Shown here in pieces: positions 33,426 to 47,309 of a stretch of DNA of 64,000 bases. The stretch spans positions 6,043,501-6,107,500 of the forward strand of contig NC_061135.1 in NCBI RefSeq assembly GCF_905220365.1, in the 5' to 3' direction. This DNA is from Vanessa cardui. Lineage: Eukaryota > Arthropoda > Insecta > Lepidoptera > Nymphalidae. The translations under genes were made by a program, and so were the position numbers. Position 1 is the stretch's first letter. Each line of letters begins with the position of its first letter. The notes beneath the pieces are model-generated. The model had not been told where the DNA came from. It saw nothing but the letters and a program-made list of their open reading frames with translations, and did not search any database.

Positions 33426-36400
33426 ATTGAACCACACTAGAATTTAAGCCGTACTAGGCTTAGGTTGGCTGCGTCAGCGTTAAAAATACGCATTTAGTTA
33501 GATAAAAGTATACAAAGTTTATTTGCGTTAACCTTACAAAATAAATAATCTACTTTTTTATTACTAGTCAATCCGGAACCAGAAGGAATTTCATATTTAT
33601 CCAGTATGAAACCGGTGCTCCGCCTTAAATGTTAAAACAATTAAAAATGTTGTATCAGAAACGACTGGTACGGAAATTATTTCGGATGATAGTACGTATT
33701 TAAATAGTGGAAGGAAATTCCTGATAAGGTCTGTATGGGAACTAGTTTTTCAACGTACAGAACACATAAAAAAGTTCAACATAATAATAAAGTTAACTTA
33801 AAAATACCTAATTATTTCAGTTATTTCCTGAATAAGGCATTTGTTTTTATGAGACGAATGAAATTTAAGCTACACAGATTTAACACCAGCACCTTATATT
33901 GTGACCAAAATAGTATCGATTGGTTAGTGTAAATTTCGGGGAAAGTTTATAAAGACATTTTCTCGAAACGTTTTATTTTTTTGTGTTTTGTAATTATTTT
34001 AATTAATAACAAATGTAGTTGATTATGTATTATTTTATATGGACCAGTAAAACATGACAGATATTGTTCGATAACAAGGAAATGTCCGAATTATTTCAAA
34101 CTCACTTATTGATGTAGAGATCACTGGCGGGAACTCAATGAACGAAGATATTAAACATCGTAGATATTACTGTAAATAGTTTTGTTGGAAATAGGGTATT
34201 ATTGTAAGCATATTAACGGTAATAACGATTTCCCGATCCATATTTTCAACATTGCAAGCCACATTATTAAAAATCTATTCGATAAAATATTAAATAACAA
34301 TATATCGATTGCAATAGAAGCAAATAATCAGCAAATCGTTTAATTTCCGCTGAAACTAATTTTATTAAAACGCTAAATTATAAAGTAAATTAAGCCGACC
34401 TTAATAAAACAGCTTCCTTCCATCCACGGTCATATTTATAAAAGGAAAATACAAGTCTCGGTACTTCCTACGTACATTTAAACATGGAATATCTCTTTGT
34501 AAGTAATTCTACTTAAATACATAGCCACTTTAAAAATGCGTTCGTCTCAATAAGGTAAGATTACTTAAGTTACTAATCTAACGTAGCAACGTAATTTCTC
34601 AAATGTATTCATTAAGGGGTCTGTGTTCATAAAGTTACATATTCAAAAACACATGTGGAGTTTGAAGCTATTAACTAAAGTGCATTGATACCCTTTTGAT
34701 CGTTTCGTACTCTAATTTGAGATGGTAATAGGATGAGTCGATGACTCATAAAACCTACGTACATCACAATTTACAAACAAGGCGGTCATATCATGGCCTT
34801 GTACGATTGCGACGACATATACACATACAAGATCAGCAGAATTCCACACTTAATATAATACAACCTTTTTAATATTTCGTTCATCACGTTAAATAGTAGG
34901 ATATTTTTGGTATTCATTTAATTTATGTATTGTTTGCAAGTTATAATATAAACGGTCTTTTAATATGTATTAAGTTTTAATTTATCTATATTTTATTATG
35001 TAATTTATGCTATAACTGTTTATACTTTCTTTCTTTTTTCACTCAATGAAATGAATAGCCTAATTATTAGAATATAAAAACTTAAAAAACATCGTAATGA
35101 ATGGTTCAGAAACAGTTCTTAAACCTGTTTAATTAAATGATTAATTATAAAATATGGTTATATGTATTGTTGCAAAATTTAAAAATGTTTGTAACTTTTT
35201 GAAAGATAACTGTTTTGAATTGACCTCATATAATGTTGCAAATTGTAAAAAGTTGTATAAAATTATAGTAATTTATGATACTAGTAAATATTGTTTTATG
35301 AAGAAATATTAGGTAGTATACTAAACTTATAAAATAATTTTATTAATATTATGAAAATATTCCTAGTTTACCCAAGGCGTTTCCTCAATGGTGGTACCAT
35401 ACATCGTGGCAGATACATCGACATTTTCTTGGGTACCAACCACATTATGAATAGTGAGCATACATTATTAAAGTTTTGCTTGTCTGGATTTGACACACAC
35501 ACTTCTCTATCTCTTCTCTCAAGTCCATAATAAACCAGTATGATCAATTAGGTTCAATATCTATAAATGTTTTAATGGAATTAATATTTAATTTTGAGTT
35601 GTCATCGAGATTATTGCTAGACAAGAAAGGGAACATTATTCGGTGGATAGCCATATGGTTTATTTTAAGCAACGAGGCGTGCAACATTTTAACTTTAAAT
35701 CGGGAGTATTGATTTTTTCCGAGAATAGAATATTCGCATTCGCTAAGGATACCTACGTATTAATTATATACAAGCATACGAGTAGTTATTTTTAAAATTG
35801 CCTAACACCTACCATAGTTTTACAATAATCCAATTAATCAGTTCTTTTTCTTCATCGGCACCTTCACCATATCACAAACACGACAACACGCAATCAATGT
35901 ACACATGACAAGAAGATATAAATTTAATTATTACGATAGTTTAATATAGAAAAAAAATAATGATTCTGTGTTGTTTACACAATTGACGATGTTACTAAGT
36001 GAGTCAACCGCGCGCGGGTGGCTCCTTTGTTTATTTACAACAACGAGGCGACTAAAGCGTGGAAAGAGACCAGTCTTGCAATTTCTGCAAAGACCATGAA
36101 AATACAAATGATTCGCTAGGCGAACATGATTCGGCGCAACAACGTGCGGCCGAGGTGATCGTCAATCACAAACTGTCGGAACTCGGAGGGGACCGTCGCC
36201 GTTGTGGGTTAGCCGGCGTACGATCAACTTGTCCAGTTAAATTTCCTAATTAGTCAACGTGTTACGCAAACATTATTTCCTTCTGTAATTATTTATCATC
36301 ACTAAGAAATGTTTACTCAATGATTTTAAAATTCACACTTTGCCTAATCTCAAACTTGATTGTCTAATTACACTCATATATACAAACTTCAAAGCCATCT

Positions 36401-37733
36401 TCATTGGCTATCGGTGTTACATATATATATGTTACACAAATCTCATATATTTTCTCTTTCAGTATATGCATAACAATCTTTAGTTATCATTAATATAACT
36501 ATCGTGTCGATCAAAAGGTTTCTTCCTTTCTTAACTTCAATAATAGTTACAGTTGATTTAAGAAATGTCTTAAAGTGCACTCGTGTTAATTCAATATGTA
36601 CATCTGTGTGATGAAAAAACGCAATACAATTAGTGTTATTTGTGACAACTGGAGCGTGAGAGGAATCCGGTGTACGGTAGTGTTCCAGTCACAATGCCCC
36701 GTGACCGAGTCCACGAAGCTGACTGACAAATGCCCTCCATTCAAACATACAGACAAGCAGACAATCTCTTCGCTAACTGTTGTTATGTATAAAAGTACTC
36801 ATATAATTATACACATTAATGAAATAACATTATTTAACGAGTATTAAGTACTTTAAAGATTTAAAAATCAATGATTTTAATTAATATACGTAAATATGTA
36901 TGTTAATTATTTATTCAAAGTAACAGTACGATAAGTCATTTTTTAACCAGTCGGATTCTGGTCGTAGGTTCAAGGAAATGTTCAATGTGTGTAAGTTTGT
37001 CTGCCTATTAACTCATTACTAAACGATCGTAATTAATTTTATAGTTCGTATAAAACTTGGGAATAATATATCGTTGTATACATATTTCGATATGTAATCA
37101 CGCGATTTATAGGAAAATTTAATTTAATCTTAAATCTTATCGAGTCAAAGGGGAACAGCTAGTGAGGTATAAAATAAGAAATTTCATTCAACATTCTGCC
37201 AACTATACTACTAGCCAATGTGCTGCTCATCTAATTAGGAGTGTAAACAGTCACGGTGTCTTAGGACGGTGATGTCATCGTACGCGCAGCCGTCGGTCTT
37301 TTCGACATCCGTCAACACGTATGGGCAGAGACTTCATTTCGAAGCTACTACGGGTATGTCTTATAAAGGTTTCAAGTGAAAAATTATACCACCATCTACG
37401 TAAAATAGGTAGCAATATTTTATCAATAATTCATTTAACCAGCTTATAAGTTAAAATATACTTATAGCTTTCCACCGTTTTACAACACAAGCAATGACAA
37501 ATTATTGCGTCTTATCGGGCATAGCGACAACCACCTCTTAATATCTTACGCAATAAATTGTAGCTTCATTTTCAAAGATGAAAATATCGATATCGATCGA
37601 TAGAAGTACAACATTTTACGAGCCACATTAAAAAGCAAAGAAGAAACACAATCTAAATCAATATACCTTAAAACAAACAGATCAACTACAACTAAACAAA
37701 AACAGAACCATTTCAGGAAAAAATCAGATCAAA

Positions 37734-39846
37734 ATGACAATTGAAAAATTATCTAACTACCTTCTCTTTAAAAGCAGAGGAAGCCTAGAGCCAAGCATCT
37801 ACAGATTATATTTACTTCGTGCAGGTAAACAAATAAAACCAATTCTGCAAAACCGTTTAAGCATTGATAACTTCAAAATAGATATAAGGTAAGAAATCAT
37901 GTTATTCATACCGATACTTATTAGCCAAAACAGAAACAAATTGTATAAATGATTAAGGATAAACAAACATAATAAATAAATAATATCATAGATTATTCAA
38001 AATGAAATGATCAGCAATTCAAGGCCATGTTGTTTATTTGTTTGAAAGAGGTATTAGGACACATCTTAATAAAAGAAAAAAATGTGATAAAGTTCAAGAT
38101 CAGAAATTGACTGTGTCACATTTAGAAGAATAGTATTATAATAATTTTGATTTTTCATATAAGTAACTACTACTAGGAAGGTAGATTATAGGGTGAAATT
38201 AATAATTCTGATTTTAAAATTTATTGTGATGCTTACTCAGCCCTGTCCAATAACTTCATATTTAAGTAGTCCATGAGACAAAACATGAAAACTGATATTA
38301 AAGTATGCAAAATATGAGGATGTTTATTACTACTGTGATATTATTGTGCAGTGTTCATATTTTGTAAAAATTAAATACAACTAGCAAGCACTGTGAGAAA
38401 AATTTCATTTTTTAATGATGTCATCAAATCCACAACAGAAAAAATCTAAAATAGTAAATAAATCACAGTACTCAGTTATATCAATAAAAACAATAATATA
38501 TTTATTTCAATTACAGCTAATGATTAAGGCTTTTTGTAAACCATTCATAACATATTCTAGCAAACAGCAGTTCACCATGTTTATGTACTGCTTTAAAGTT
38601 AAATGAGTCGGTGTAAAACCATGCACAAAGTATTTAGTTCCCATGGTGGTGACAGGTTGGTGATGTTATAGGAGGTCGATTTAGTTTTGCAGAAGTCCAT
38701 CATATATTGGCAGAAGTGTCTGCTTACAATTGGGCGCCCAATGTGCCCATCTGCTTGTCTTTTTACACATAAAACTAAAAAGCTCAGGATTACGCTAATG
38801 GCTCTTCGTTAAAGTTCATCGACATGTTACAATTTATAATATATTTTATAAATTTAAAACATGCATGCACCTATGTATATTTAATATTAACATTTAACAA
38901 CTGTTTCAGATATTTTATTTTATTATTGGAAGACTCATTAAATATGACGCTATATGAAAAATAACTTAAACAATAATAATCAAATTACTTACTTAACTAA
39001 TCCAGCTGGATTGGAGAGGAGCTCCACTGTTACATAAATATAATTCTACGTAACTAATAATATTGTGAGCATTCATTTTTGTGGTTAAATTACCAAAATT
39101 ATTACTCAAAAATTTTAGTTCACTGGTCATTTTTTTCAAAGATAAATTTAAAAAAATTTAAACATACTAACTTAAGAGCCTTAGTTAAAGATCAATGTAA
39201 ACCTCATATATAGGACACCAAAACATTTGAGCCAAATAGATAATGTAGTTAATGGCTTACAAATATATACATAATATAGAAGACAATACATAAAAAATGA
39301 TCATAGTAAGTTAATTATTAAGAGATTATTTAATCTCAGTGAATTGAAGCATTCTACTGTTTCATAGTAGGCAAATTAATTAATAACATTAATTCATTCA
39401 AAAATTATTGAAATGTATTTCTTCATTAAAGAAGATTTGAGTTGTTTGATACAAGTACAAATGAAAAAGATGAGGAGTTTGAAGAAAAAATAATCAGGAG
39501 TCTCAAGAATGAAGCATTGTCTTATAATGATTTATCTGTAATTTCATATTCCTTACTTATATTACAAATATGTAAGTAAAGCAGAAATATTATTCCTTTT
39601 ATTATAGGATCGATTTTTGGTATGTATTTGATAAAACATTTAAGGCCATCAATTACAACTTTAAACTTTGTTGCATAATAGATCATAGTTAAATAAACCC
39701 ATAATTTCAATCTTTTTTGCCATATCCCATATCGTTATGAAGTCGTCCGCCTACAATTTCTTCTACTTGCCTCAGCAGCATGTCAACTAGTTAGAAATCG
39801 ACGTTACACGAAAGTAAAAAATAGCAAACTTACCAAAATTACTTGA
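37734..39846 (+). CDS. Possible small unrecognised gene, three exons
   Basis: Model: 37734-37888, 39432-39571, 39776-39846, about 121 residues. The ATG follows a good acceptor (CCATTTCAG, ending 37717), suggesting a spliced leader. Exon 1 reads MTIEKLSNYLLFKSRG ... FKIDI and ends in GTAAGA; exon 2 reads RFELFDTSTNEKDEEFEEK then IIRSLKNEALSYNDLS and ends in the strong donor GTAAGT; exon 3 follows a very good acceptor (TTCTACTTGCCTCAG) and ends in a basic tail. Phases agree. Exon 2 looks like real coding sequence (mixed acidic and hydrophobic helix). No family was recognised. If the nearer acceptor at 39608-39609 were used the protein would stop at once. It may be a fragment of something larger or untranslated. 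Confidence 0.35.
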
Positions 39847-40872
39847 AGATAGCACTAAATATAACTATATTTGTAAACTCTTAATTCATCCTTAGTCACA
39901 ACACTGATGAAAATTATTGATAATCATAAACAACTTATACGTCACTCGCAGATGTCCGCCATTTTATAAATTTATTTTTACGTCAATGTATTTGTATATA
40001 TTTTTTTGAGAACAGATAAAAAAAAAAACATTTTAAATTGCATTTGTAGTTTTCTTAATAAAAAAAGAATTCCAATAATCGCTATAAAAAGGAATTTAAA
40101 GGTATTTATATAGTCATATTCATTATTATTTTCATCACTCAAACATATATAGAATAATACGTGTGAATGCCTGAGACTTTATTACATAAAAAGGTGAAGT
40201 CATTCTTAACTTTTAAGTTAAGTATTTGTCTTCACGTTTATTTTACTACAAAGGCCCAAGTATTTTTCATAAGCAGACGCGAAATTATTACTTATTAAAC
40301 ATATTTTCGACGAGAAAAATTACAGAATTATATAGATAGCACTTATAAAAATATGCCCCTTTTATAAAGATAAAATATTACGTTGAAACTCTTGATCTAA
40401 TTAGTTCATACTTAAATTCAAATTTAGGTTGACCATAACTATGTATATCCAAATATTAGAAAAGAATAACTACAGAAGTTCATGCCGACTATTTTCAGTA
40501 TTATCTAAATTTCGAATCAGTAGTTGCTTTACATTTACAATAATTCTCTAAATTTATGGTTCTTAAAAAGCCTATCAGTGTATTTTGATTTAGAATTACA
40601 GACTAAACTTTTAGAACTCTTTGAAACGAATAGTCGTTAATAATCTGTACATTAAAAGACACCGATGGGAATGTGAAAAAAAAATAACATCACATTTGAG
40701 ATTTGAGTTTTGACACTCTTTGACACTTGACAGCTTATATATAAGATTTAAAGAGTATTTAAAATTTCGGAAGATAACAATAGAGTTATGTAAAAATAAA
40801 ACAGAATACAGCAATCATGTACATTTAAAAAAAAGTTGGACTTTTGTTTTTCTATTAATACATTTTAGAAAA
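39847..40872. other. Spacer upstream of COX16
   Basis: AT-rich. A minus-strand AAAATGGCGGACATC (about 39953-39967), a YY1/initiator-like motif, and a minus-strand donor GTAAGT near 39831 suggest a transcription start on the minus strand, but no coding exon was found for it. An in-frame upstream ATG at 40720 would extend COX16 by 51 residues without likeness to the family; I treat it as leader. Confidence 0.4.
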
Positions 40873-41896
40873 ATGTCCGTAGAGGGTGAAAAAAGGAGTT
40901 ATGGTCTTGAAGACCTACGAAATATTTGGAAAACATACAGTCGAAAGAAATCGTTTAGATACGGATTACCTTTTATAATATTTATGATAGGAGGATCATT
41001 TGGGTTAAGGGAATGGACACAAATAAGGTTAGACTATTGAATAATAAAGTCCTATTATGAAAAATAAACATACTCATCGCATTCTCACCAACAATTATAT
41101 TTTAATGTATTAATACAGATCCAAAATGAATAAACCATTTATATGCATAATGTATCAGTTGCTCTTTTGCATGTATGGTAAAGCGCTTTCTGGTAGACTA
41201 AAATAAAGCCATTTCATCTCAACCATTGTTTACATTATCTAACCAAATTGATTTACAGCTCTTATTTAATGTTTTGGTTATGTTAAGTAATAAGTTTGCA
41301 ATGAAATTTTATTTTATTTATTTATTAGTCTTACAATTTTACCTATATTTGTGACGAATTCTAATTATCTAATTTGAATTTAAAGGGCAGCTATGATTTA
41401 TAGTAATTCCATATTTTACACCATAATACTGTGATCTAGTAAAAATGATAAGTAAGGTAGAATATTTAAATATGCAATAGATATATATCTCTGATCCTTA
41501 ACTTAACGCTAAATTAATTAAATTGCTTCATAATTTTTCTGTACAATAATTATTTTAAATAGTATTTTTAAATAGGTACATTTAAGACAAACTCCTATTA
41601 GATTTGAAAATATTTTATATATTAGTAATTTATGAAATGTTCATCTTTTCTATATGTACTAAAAACTAATTTTATTTTGAAAAAATATATATACCTATGT
41701 AAACTAATCATATTGCAGGTATCAATTTTCAAAAGTTAAAGGTATAAGTAAAGAAGAAGCAGAAAAAATGGGTCTTCATAAGGATAAAAATGTTACTTTG
41801 GAAAGTGCTTTTGAAGACATTCAAAAGTTAGATATAGACAATTGGGAAAATAAAAGAGGGCCACGACCTTGGGAACAAAATGAAACACAAAAATGA
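40873..41896 (+). CDS. COX16: COX16, cytochrome c oxidase assembly factor
   Basis: Exons 40873-41027 and 41719-41896 (donor GTTAGA, acceptor TATTGCAG, phase 2) give 110 residues, close to the 106 of the human protein. The single inner-membrane segment and family signature are clear: RYGLPFIIFMIGGSFGLREW, then QIRY across the splice, and the C-terminal WENKRGPRPWE. COX16 is a small protein of the mitochondrial inner membrane that helps assemble complex IV (copper site of COX2 / joining of COX1). The start at MSVEGEKRSYG was chosen because it lies 34 residues before the membrane segment; human COX16 has a shorter tail there. Poly(A) signal AATAAA at 41910-41915. Confidence 0.95.
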
Positions 41897-41915
41897 ATTG
41901 ATTTTTATAAATAAA

Positions 41916-43033
41916 TGAAATGTTATATAATTTGTTACTTCTGTGTAAATAACACACATAGTTTGTAATTTAGTATGTTATAAGAGCTAATTAAAAACCA
42001 GTTCAAATAAAAAATTTAATTTATTTCAAGTGTCAGTAAATCTTCATAAACAATATTCTTGGTCATTCAAAACTTAATTAGACCCTAATCAAAATTGAAT
42101 GTAATAAATGTTAAAATTATGATGATTTGGAACAGTGCTTGCAAAAAACCTTTCACTTCAAAATAATAATAATTGGAATATCATTATAGAAAATCTGTGC
42201 TGTTTATCCATCAGCTCCTGATAAAATAACAAAAACTACTCTGACTCTGAGCATCTGAAATATACCTTTACCATTGCAGATGCTAAGGTTAGTAGTACTA
42301 TTTTATATAAAACCACTGTTGATTCCAAGGTCACTTTTATATATTTAAATCTTACTCTTAAATTGAACAATAGGTTGCTGGGTCATCAAGTCAATTCGGA
42401 AGCCGTAATGGAGCAGACAATTGTTCTCGATCACTTAAGAGTCTGAGAGGAATGTATGAAATCTAACTTTTCTACAAAGGTGGACTGCTTACGCATAAAT
42501 CTTATCTTCGGGATATAAAAGAGTCAGTATTAACTGGTTCATATTTGCAGTGGAAAATATAAGTTCTTTCGTCTACACGTTTAGATAAGTTTGAATTTCG
42601 CGTCTCGTGGTCAACGCCACGTTTTTTGGCTGATCACACAAAACAGAAATGGTACATCAGAATTGAGAAACGATTTAATTTAAAACTTATTACACATTTA
42701 CTAGCTCCAGCTTTCAAATCGATAATACGTCCGAACATAATGGCTGTATGACTGCTATCTGTTGCCTTTCTAATAATGCTAGTTAGTTTAACTAAAAAAA
42801 CGACATTTGACAATATTGTCAGCTCAGTTGTCACTCGTATTTTTGTTATTTCATTGCATTTTGCGTTGTTCGTCTCAAGTTCGTCTTTGTATAAAAGGTT
42901 GAACGGTGAAATTGTGATTTTACTGAAAGGTCTCCTAAGTACTATTACTATAAAATATTTTTCGTTGAGAATACAAGTTTTATTTGTAACACATATCTAA
43001 ATAATAAAACCAGGGAGAGGATTTTATTTTACA
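41916..43033. other. Spacer between COX16 and UBL7
   Basis: AT-rich, with 3' flank of COX16 and the presumed UBL7 promoter. Nothing else recognised. Confidence 0.5.
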
Positions 43034-46000
43034 ATGGAAACTATTGAAAATCAGCAATGTGTCTTTTTGGGTATTAAAGTTAAACCTGGGCCAATGGAGC
43101 GCCATAAAATAGAAAATTTTACTCTTGATAATACTGTGGATCGATTGAGAAGCGAGGCAGAAAAGAAGACTAATTTACCCTCCGCTTCTATAGGTAACAT
43201 ATTTAATATTTGCAAGTTAAAATTTTATTGTTCAATCAAAATATGAATATTATTTAAACCCTCTAACTTTTATAGAACTAATTCATCATGGAAAAATATT
43301 GAATGACAATGCAACCCTATCAAATTGTGGTGTTAAAAATGGTGAGATGGTTCATGTACTCAAGAAAAAAATCCAGGCACCTCCAGCGTCACCGCCGACA
43401 TACACTGATGCAGAGTTACTTCAACTTATTGCTTCATTACGCACACTTGGGTGTACACCCAATGCTCCTGGTTGGACAAAAGCGATGCAGGTTAATTTAA
43501 TTAATTTATGTATTATAAAACATTCGTCAATATTATGGTTAACTACAATCTCAGTAGTGTTATACTGAAGCTCAGCTTATGCTGCTCTAAAGATTTTACC
43601 TTAGAAACTAGGTATTATTTAGGAAGAACATAAACTATATTCTTACTAAATATAATCTAATAAGCATGTTATGTTGAGACAATAAAATATTGAGAAATCT
43701 ATGAACATGCTATATTTTTCAAATCATTGTAATTAAATAAATAAAGTAAATTGAAAGATCTTTCAAAACTATCACACAAAAATTACTTCAGGATATAATT
43801 ACAGTGAATAGGGCAATTCTACAAGGTCTACCTGAAAACTTATTTTCAGGTAGGTCTTATAGACCTTAACTTTTTTTTTAAATTATACAATATATACCTT
43901 TGCTTGACTTTTACTATATTTCATATTTCTCTTCCTTACTTATACTGATTATATTCTAGCTATATTTTTGCATTTCATGAGTTTCTTCTGTACCCAAGAG
44001 TTGTAGATTTGTTTATATTGAGTAGATTATTTATTTGCTTTGCTATATAATATGATAAATATAATTTCAGTTATTGAACGACGAATCTGCAATGGCTGAA
44101 ATAATAGACCATGCTCCATCATTAGCTGAAGACTGTATGACACTATCAATTCTGCATGAGGTAGAGTTGCTCGCAGCTCTGGGTGCAAACATTCAAACAA
44201 TGAGACGTGGTGCTGAAGCACACCCGGATCTACCAAATGCATTACGACACTTGATGCGCTTAGTGCGTTCTCGATCAAATGCAACTACTTCTGACACTGG
44301 TAATTTAATTTTAAAAATTGTATTTAACATTGATTAAAAAAAAAGGAGTTACTAATGAATGATATACATATATAATAGATTTTTTACATTGTTTATAATT
44401 TTTCTATATTTCTTTACCTAAGCTCCAACATCTGGCTTTGCTTATTCTTTGGAAGCACTTTCTGAAGATGAAGATGTGGAGGAAGAGGAGACTGAGGAGG
44501 TAGAGAATAGAAACGCAATCACCCAAGAACAGTTAACTGCAGCATTACAGGTTTATTTATTTATATTACTTTGAAATTTATATATACTGTGCCATATCTG
44601 TTAAACATATATTTGCTAATGCAGATTTTTCTGTCTGTGTTCTCATATCATATCCTAATCCTACAAAATGCGTATCTATTATGGTTTTGGCAGGTGTATT
44701 TGCAAGTGTCTGATTATTATTTATAACTACATCAGCATAATTATATTAAGCTACAAGCAATGAGCATATTATAAATCTGATTTATTTTTTCAAGGGCTTC
44801 AAATGTGTACAATAGCATGGATGCATTTTGTTTTTTTTTTTTATCAGGCGGCGACGGAGGCCACGCTGTCGTCCGCCAGCGGCGCTGCCGTACCGAGCGG
44901 ACTACTTGGCCTGTTGCAGGCCGCCACGCCCTCTACCACGGGTAATTATATCAATATAATGTTTAAACTTTAATTTACAGTCCTAATATAATGGGAAAAG
45001 AGTATTTGAAAGGGCATTTTGTCGTCCATTTACCTCCACGAAGCAATTAATTTTTTTTAACATGGTATCCTATTATTTAATATTTTAATAAAATAAAGTT
45101 TAATATTAAATCATTTTAAAGGGGGTGGTACGAGCAGCGCTATCTTGAATCACAACAACATCACCGCAGAGATGATCAGCGAGGCTATCTCCGAGGCGCT
45201 CACTCGCTCCATGCCTGAAGCTTCGACCGCTAATTCCCCAGGTGACATTCGGACTACTTGGATCCAAATATATTTTATATAAGCATTTAGTTACTTTGAG
45301 GATAGGGCTTTATGTCTATACAAGTTATCTACAGGTTTATTTTGTAAGTGGTCATTTATAGACCAATCTGCAAGAATTAGGACGAGTGAGATCTGTTTAC
45401 ATAAGTTGATTTTGATTTTATAAAATCTTCAAAGATAAATACAAGCTTCACTTTAGGAGTCGAACCCATTGATTTTGAAAAACGTTAACCTACATCTTAT
45501 GTTTCGCTAGCCGAAGTTTTCTCTTTATCACCGTTCTTAGAATTTTATCCCTAATGTTAACTAATACCATTTCTACAAAAATAATAGAAAAACAAACGAA
45601 TTTAAATAACTTAATTAAAATTAAATTTTAATATTTGCATTTTAGCGTCATCTTCCTTCAACCCTTCCATACAAGAAGATTTCACGACGCAACTGCAACG
45701 AATGCACGAGATGGGCTTACTGAACGATGCGCTTAACATTCGAGCCTTACTCATTAATGAAGGTAATTTAATTTTATTGTTAAAGTTATTGTATACTAAT
45801 TAATTTAAGGATATTAATTTGTCTAAACTAGTTCTTGCGAAAAAAAGACCGATTACAAGTTATGAATGAGAAATTAAAAAAAGAAACGTGAATATTCCGT
45901 TTTGACAAATAATTATCAACACGAAATAATTACACTAAACCTAGCAAGGCATTTGAACACTTGTGATATTCAATTTGCTATAAACAAAAGTGTTTCCATA

Positions 46001-47309
46001 TTTATTGTTGAAGAAGTGATTTCAAACTTATTTTTCGTCTACACTGTTGAATGCAATTATTTTATTGTAATAGTTTAAACTAGTACTATGAATGTCGGTC
46101 TAACACCTAATGACCGACCTAAAACACAAGCAAAGCCACACACGGGGGACAACTGGTACGGTACACAAATAAATAAAATACATGTAAAATATGTCGACAT
46201 ACGAAATCGATGTAATTTCAATGCTTGTGGACGCGGGCTATTTTAAATAAAACAATAACAAAAACTAGTGGTTTGATTAAAAAAGTTTTGAAAATTTTGA
46301 TATCCAGAAGTAATTCAAATATTATATGTTCAAAATTTTATTAGATGACTTAAAAATGCTTTTGAGTAATTCTAATAGGTTGGGGAAAAAGTTTCTTCGT
46401 ATTTTATATGAAAATTCAAAAAGTTTTTTTTAAAGTTTATTTACATTTGACTAAAGTATGTAGGTGCCATTTTGTTCCTTGTTGTTTTGAACTTTGACCG
46501 GCCTTTGACCACGATCTTTTTCGCACGCTCTTGTCGTATGTGATCCACTTTTCATCACCAGTTATCAGCTTCTTCAAAAATGGTTCGGTTTCATTACGTC
46601 GTAATAAAGAATCACAAATGAGTACACGGTTCATTAGGTTTCTTTCAGTGAGTTCATGAGGCACCCATATATCGAGCTTTTTTGTGCACCCAGCTTTATT
46701 CAAATGAGTCAAAACTGTTTTGTGGTCAATTGCCAATTCTTCAGCTACATCGTAACTACTAATATGCCGATCTTGCTCCACTTTTTCAAAAATGGCATCA
46801 ATTTTGTCCGTAACAGGGCGACCAGAGCGAGATGCATCTTTGATATCAAAATTTCCGGCTTGAAAACGCTTAAACCAAACTTGTGCTACTCTCACAGATA
46901 CTGCATTAGGTCCATAAACATCACAAATTTTTTTCGCGGCTTGAGTTGCATTTTTACCTTTTTTATAGTAAAATTTTAAAATGTATCGAATTTCTTCTTT
47001 AGATTCACTCATTTTAACAACAACAACAAAAACAAATGCAAATCACACAAATTCCTGATTTGAATTTGTTAGTGCCTTCTTTAAAATTAAAACTTTTTAA
47101 TGATACCAAACCCAGCCAGAGACAAATGGTACAGCCAAAGAGATTTTATTACACGTTCATACATACTATATGCGAAAAGACTTTTTCCCCAACCTAATAT
47201 TATGGTCAGTCGATCAATTCAATTATTAAAATTATTATAATTTTTATTTTCAGGTGACGCAAATGCTGCAATCAATTTAATTATCAATGGACTTATTGAA
47301 GATGATTAA
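43034..47309 (+). CDS. UBL7: UBL7, ubiquitin-like/UBA protein
   Basis: Exons 43034-43193, 43276-43490, 44071-44299, 44423-44550, 44848-44941, 45122-45241, 45646-45762, 47254-47309; 372 residues (human 380), all phases agree. N-terminal ubiquitin-like domain about 8-95 (IHHGKILNDNATLSNCGVKN, GEMVHVLKKK); middle with the acidic block SLEALSEDEDVEEEE and ITQEQLTAAL, both with close counterparts in human UBL7; C-terminal UBA about 325-372 (QLQRMHEMGLLNDALNIRAL, GDANAAINLII). UBL-UBA proteins bind ubiquitin chains and the proteasome; the exact role of UBL7 is not read from sequence. Intron 7 (1.5 kb) holds a deleted mariner, intron 2 a hairpin near 43823-43856. Poly(A) signal AATAAA at 47342-47347. 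Confidence 0.93.
46378..47194 (-). mobile_element. Mariner transposon with internal deletion, 817 bp
   Basis: Terminal inverted repeats GGTTGGGGAAAAAGT at both ends (about 28 bp with a few changes), flanked by TA (46376-46377 and 47195-47196). Full mariners are near 1.3 kb, so some 450-500 bp are gone, all from the 3' part of the gene. Inside the last intron of UBL7, in reverse orientation to it. Confidence 0.95.
46437..47012 (-). pseudogene. Mariner transposase, C-terminally truncated
   Basis: 191 codons against about 345 in the family. The helix-turn-helix DNA-binding half is intact (RYILKFYYKKGKNATQAAKK, VAQVWFKRFQAGN, SRSGRPVTD, the WVPHELTERN linker) and the first catalytic Asp is present (LITGDEKWI). 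The other two catalytic Asp and the C-terminus are missing, replaced by a short shifted tail. It cannot catalyse transposition; it could in principle still bind the ends. Confidence 0.93.

Larger units (their letters stand above)
28851..37733. other. Long non-coding stretch upstream of Csk
   Basis: Almost 9 kb, strongly AT-rich. The presumed Csk promoter and non-coding first exon(s) must be here or beyond; locally GC-richer patches at 30690-30760, 31640-31710, 32160-32240 and 36000-36240 are candidates, but I cannot choose. Two repeat fragments are listed separately. Open frames in this stretch (for example 31678, 33735, 36059, 36596) look random: no domain, no good splice context. Confidence 0.5.

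Noticed and set aside
36059..36253. 64-codon frame in a GC-richer patch (MERDQSCNFCKDHENT...)
   Set aside because: No domain, no splice sites in phase; more likely promoter or leader DNA, possibly of Csk on the other strand.
40720..40872. N-terminal extension of COX16 from ATG 40720
   Set aside because: In frame but unlike the family, and would give a much longer tail before the membrane segment.
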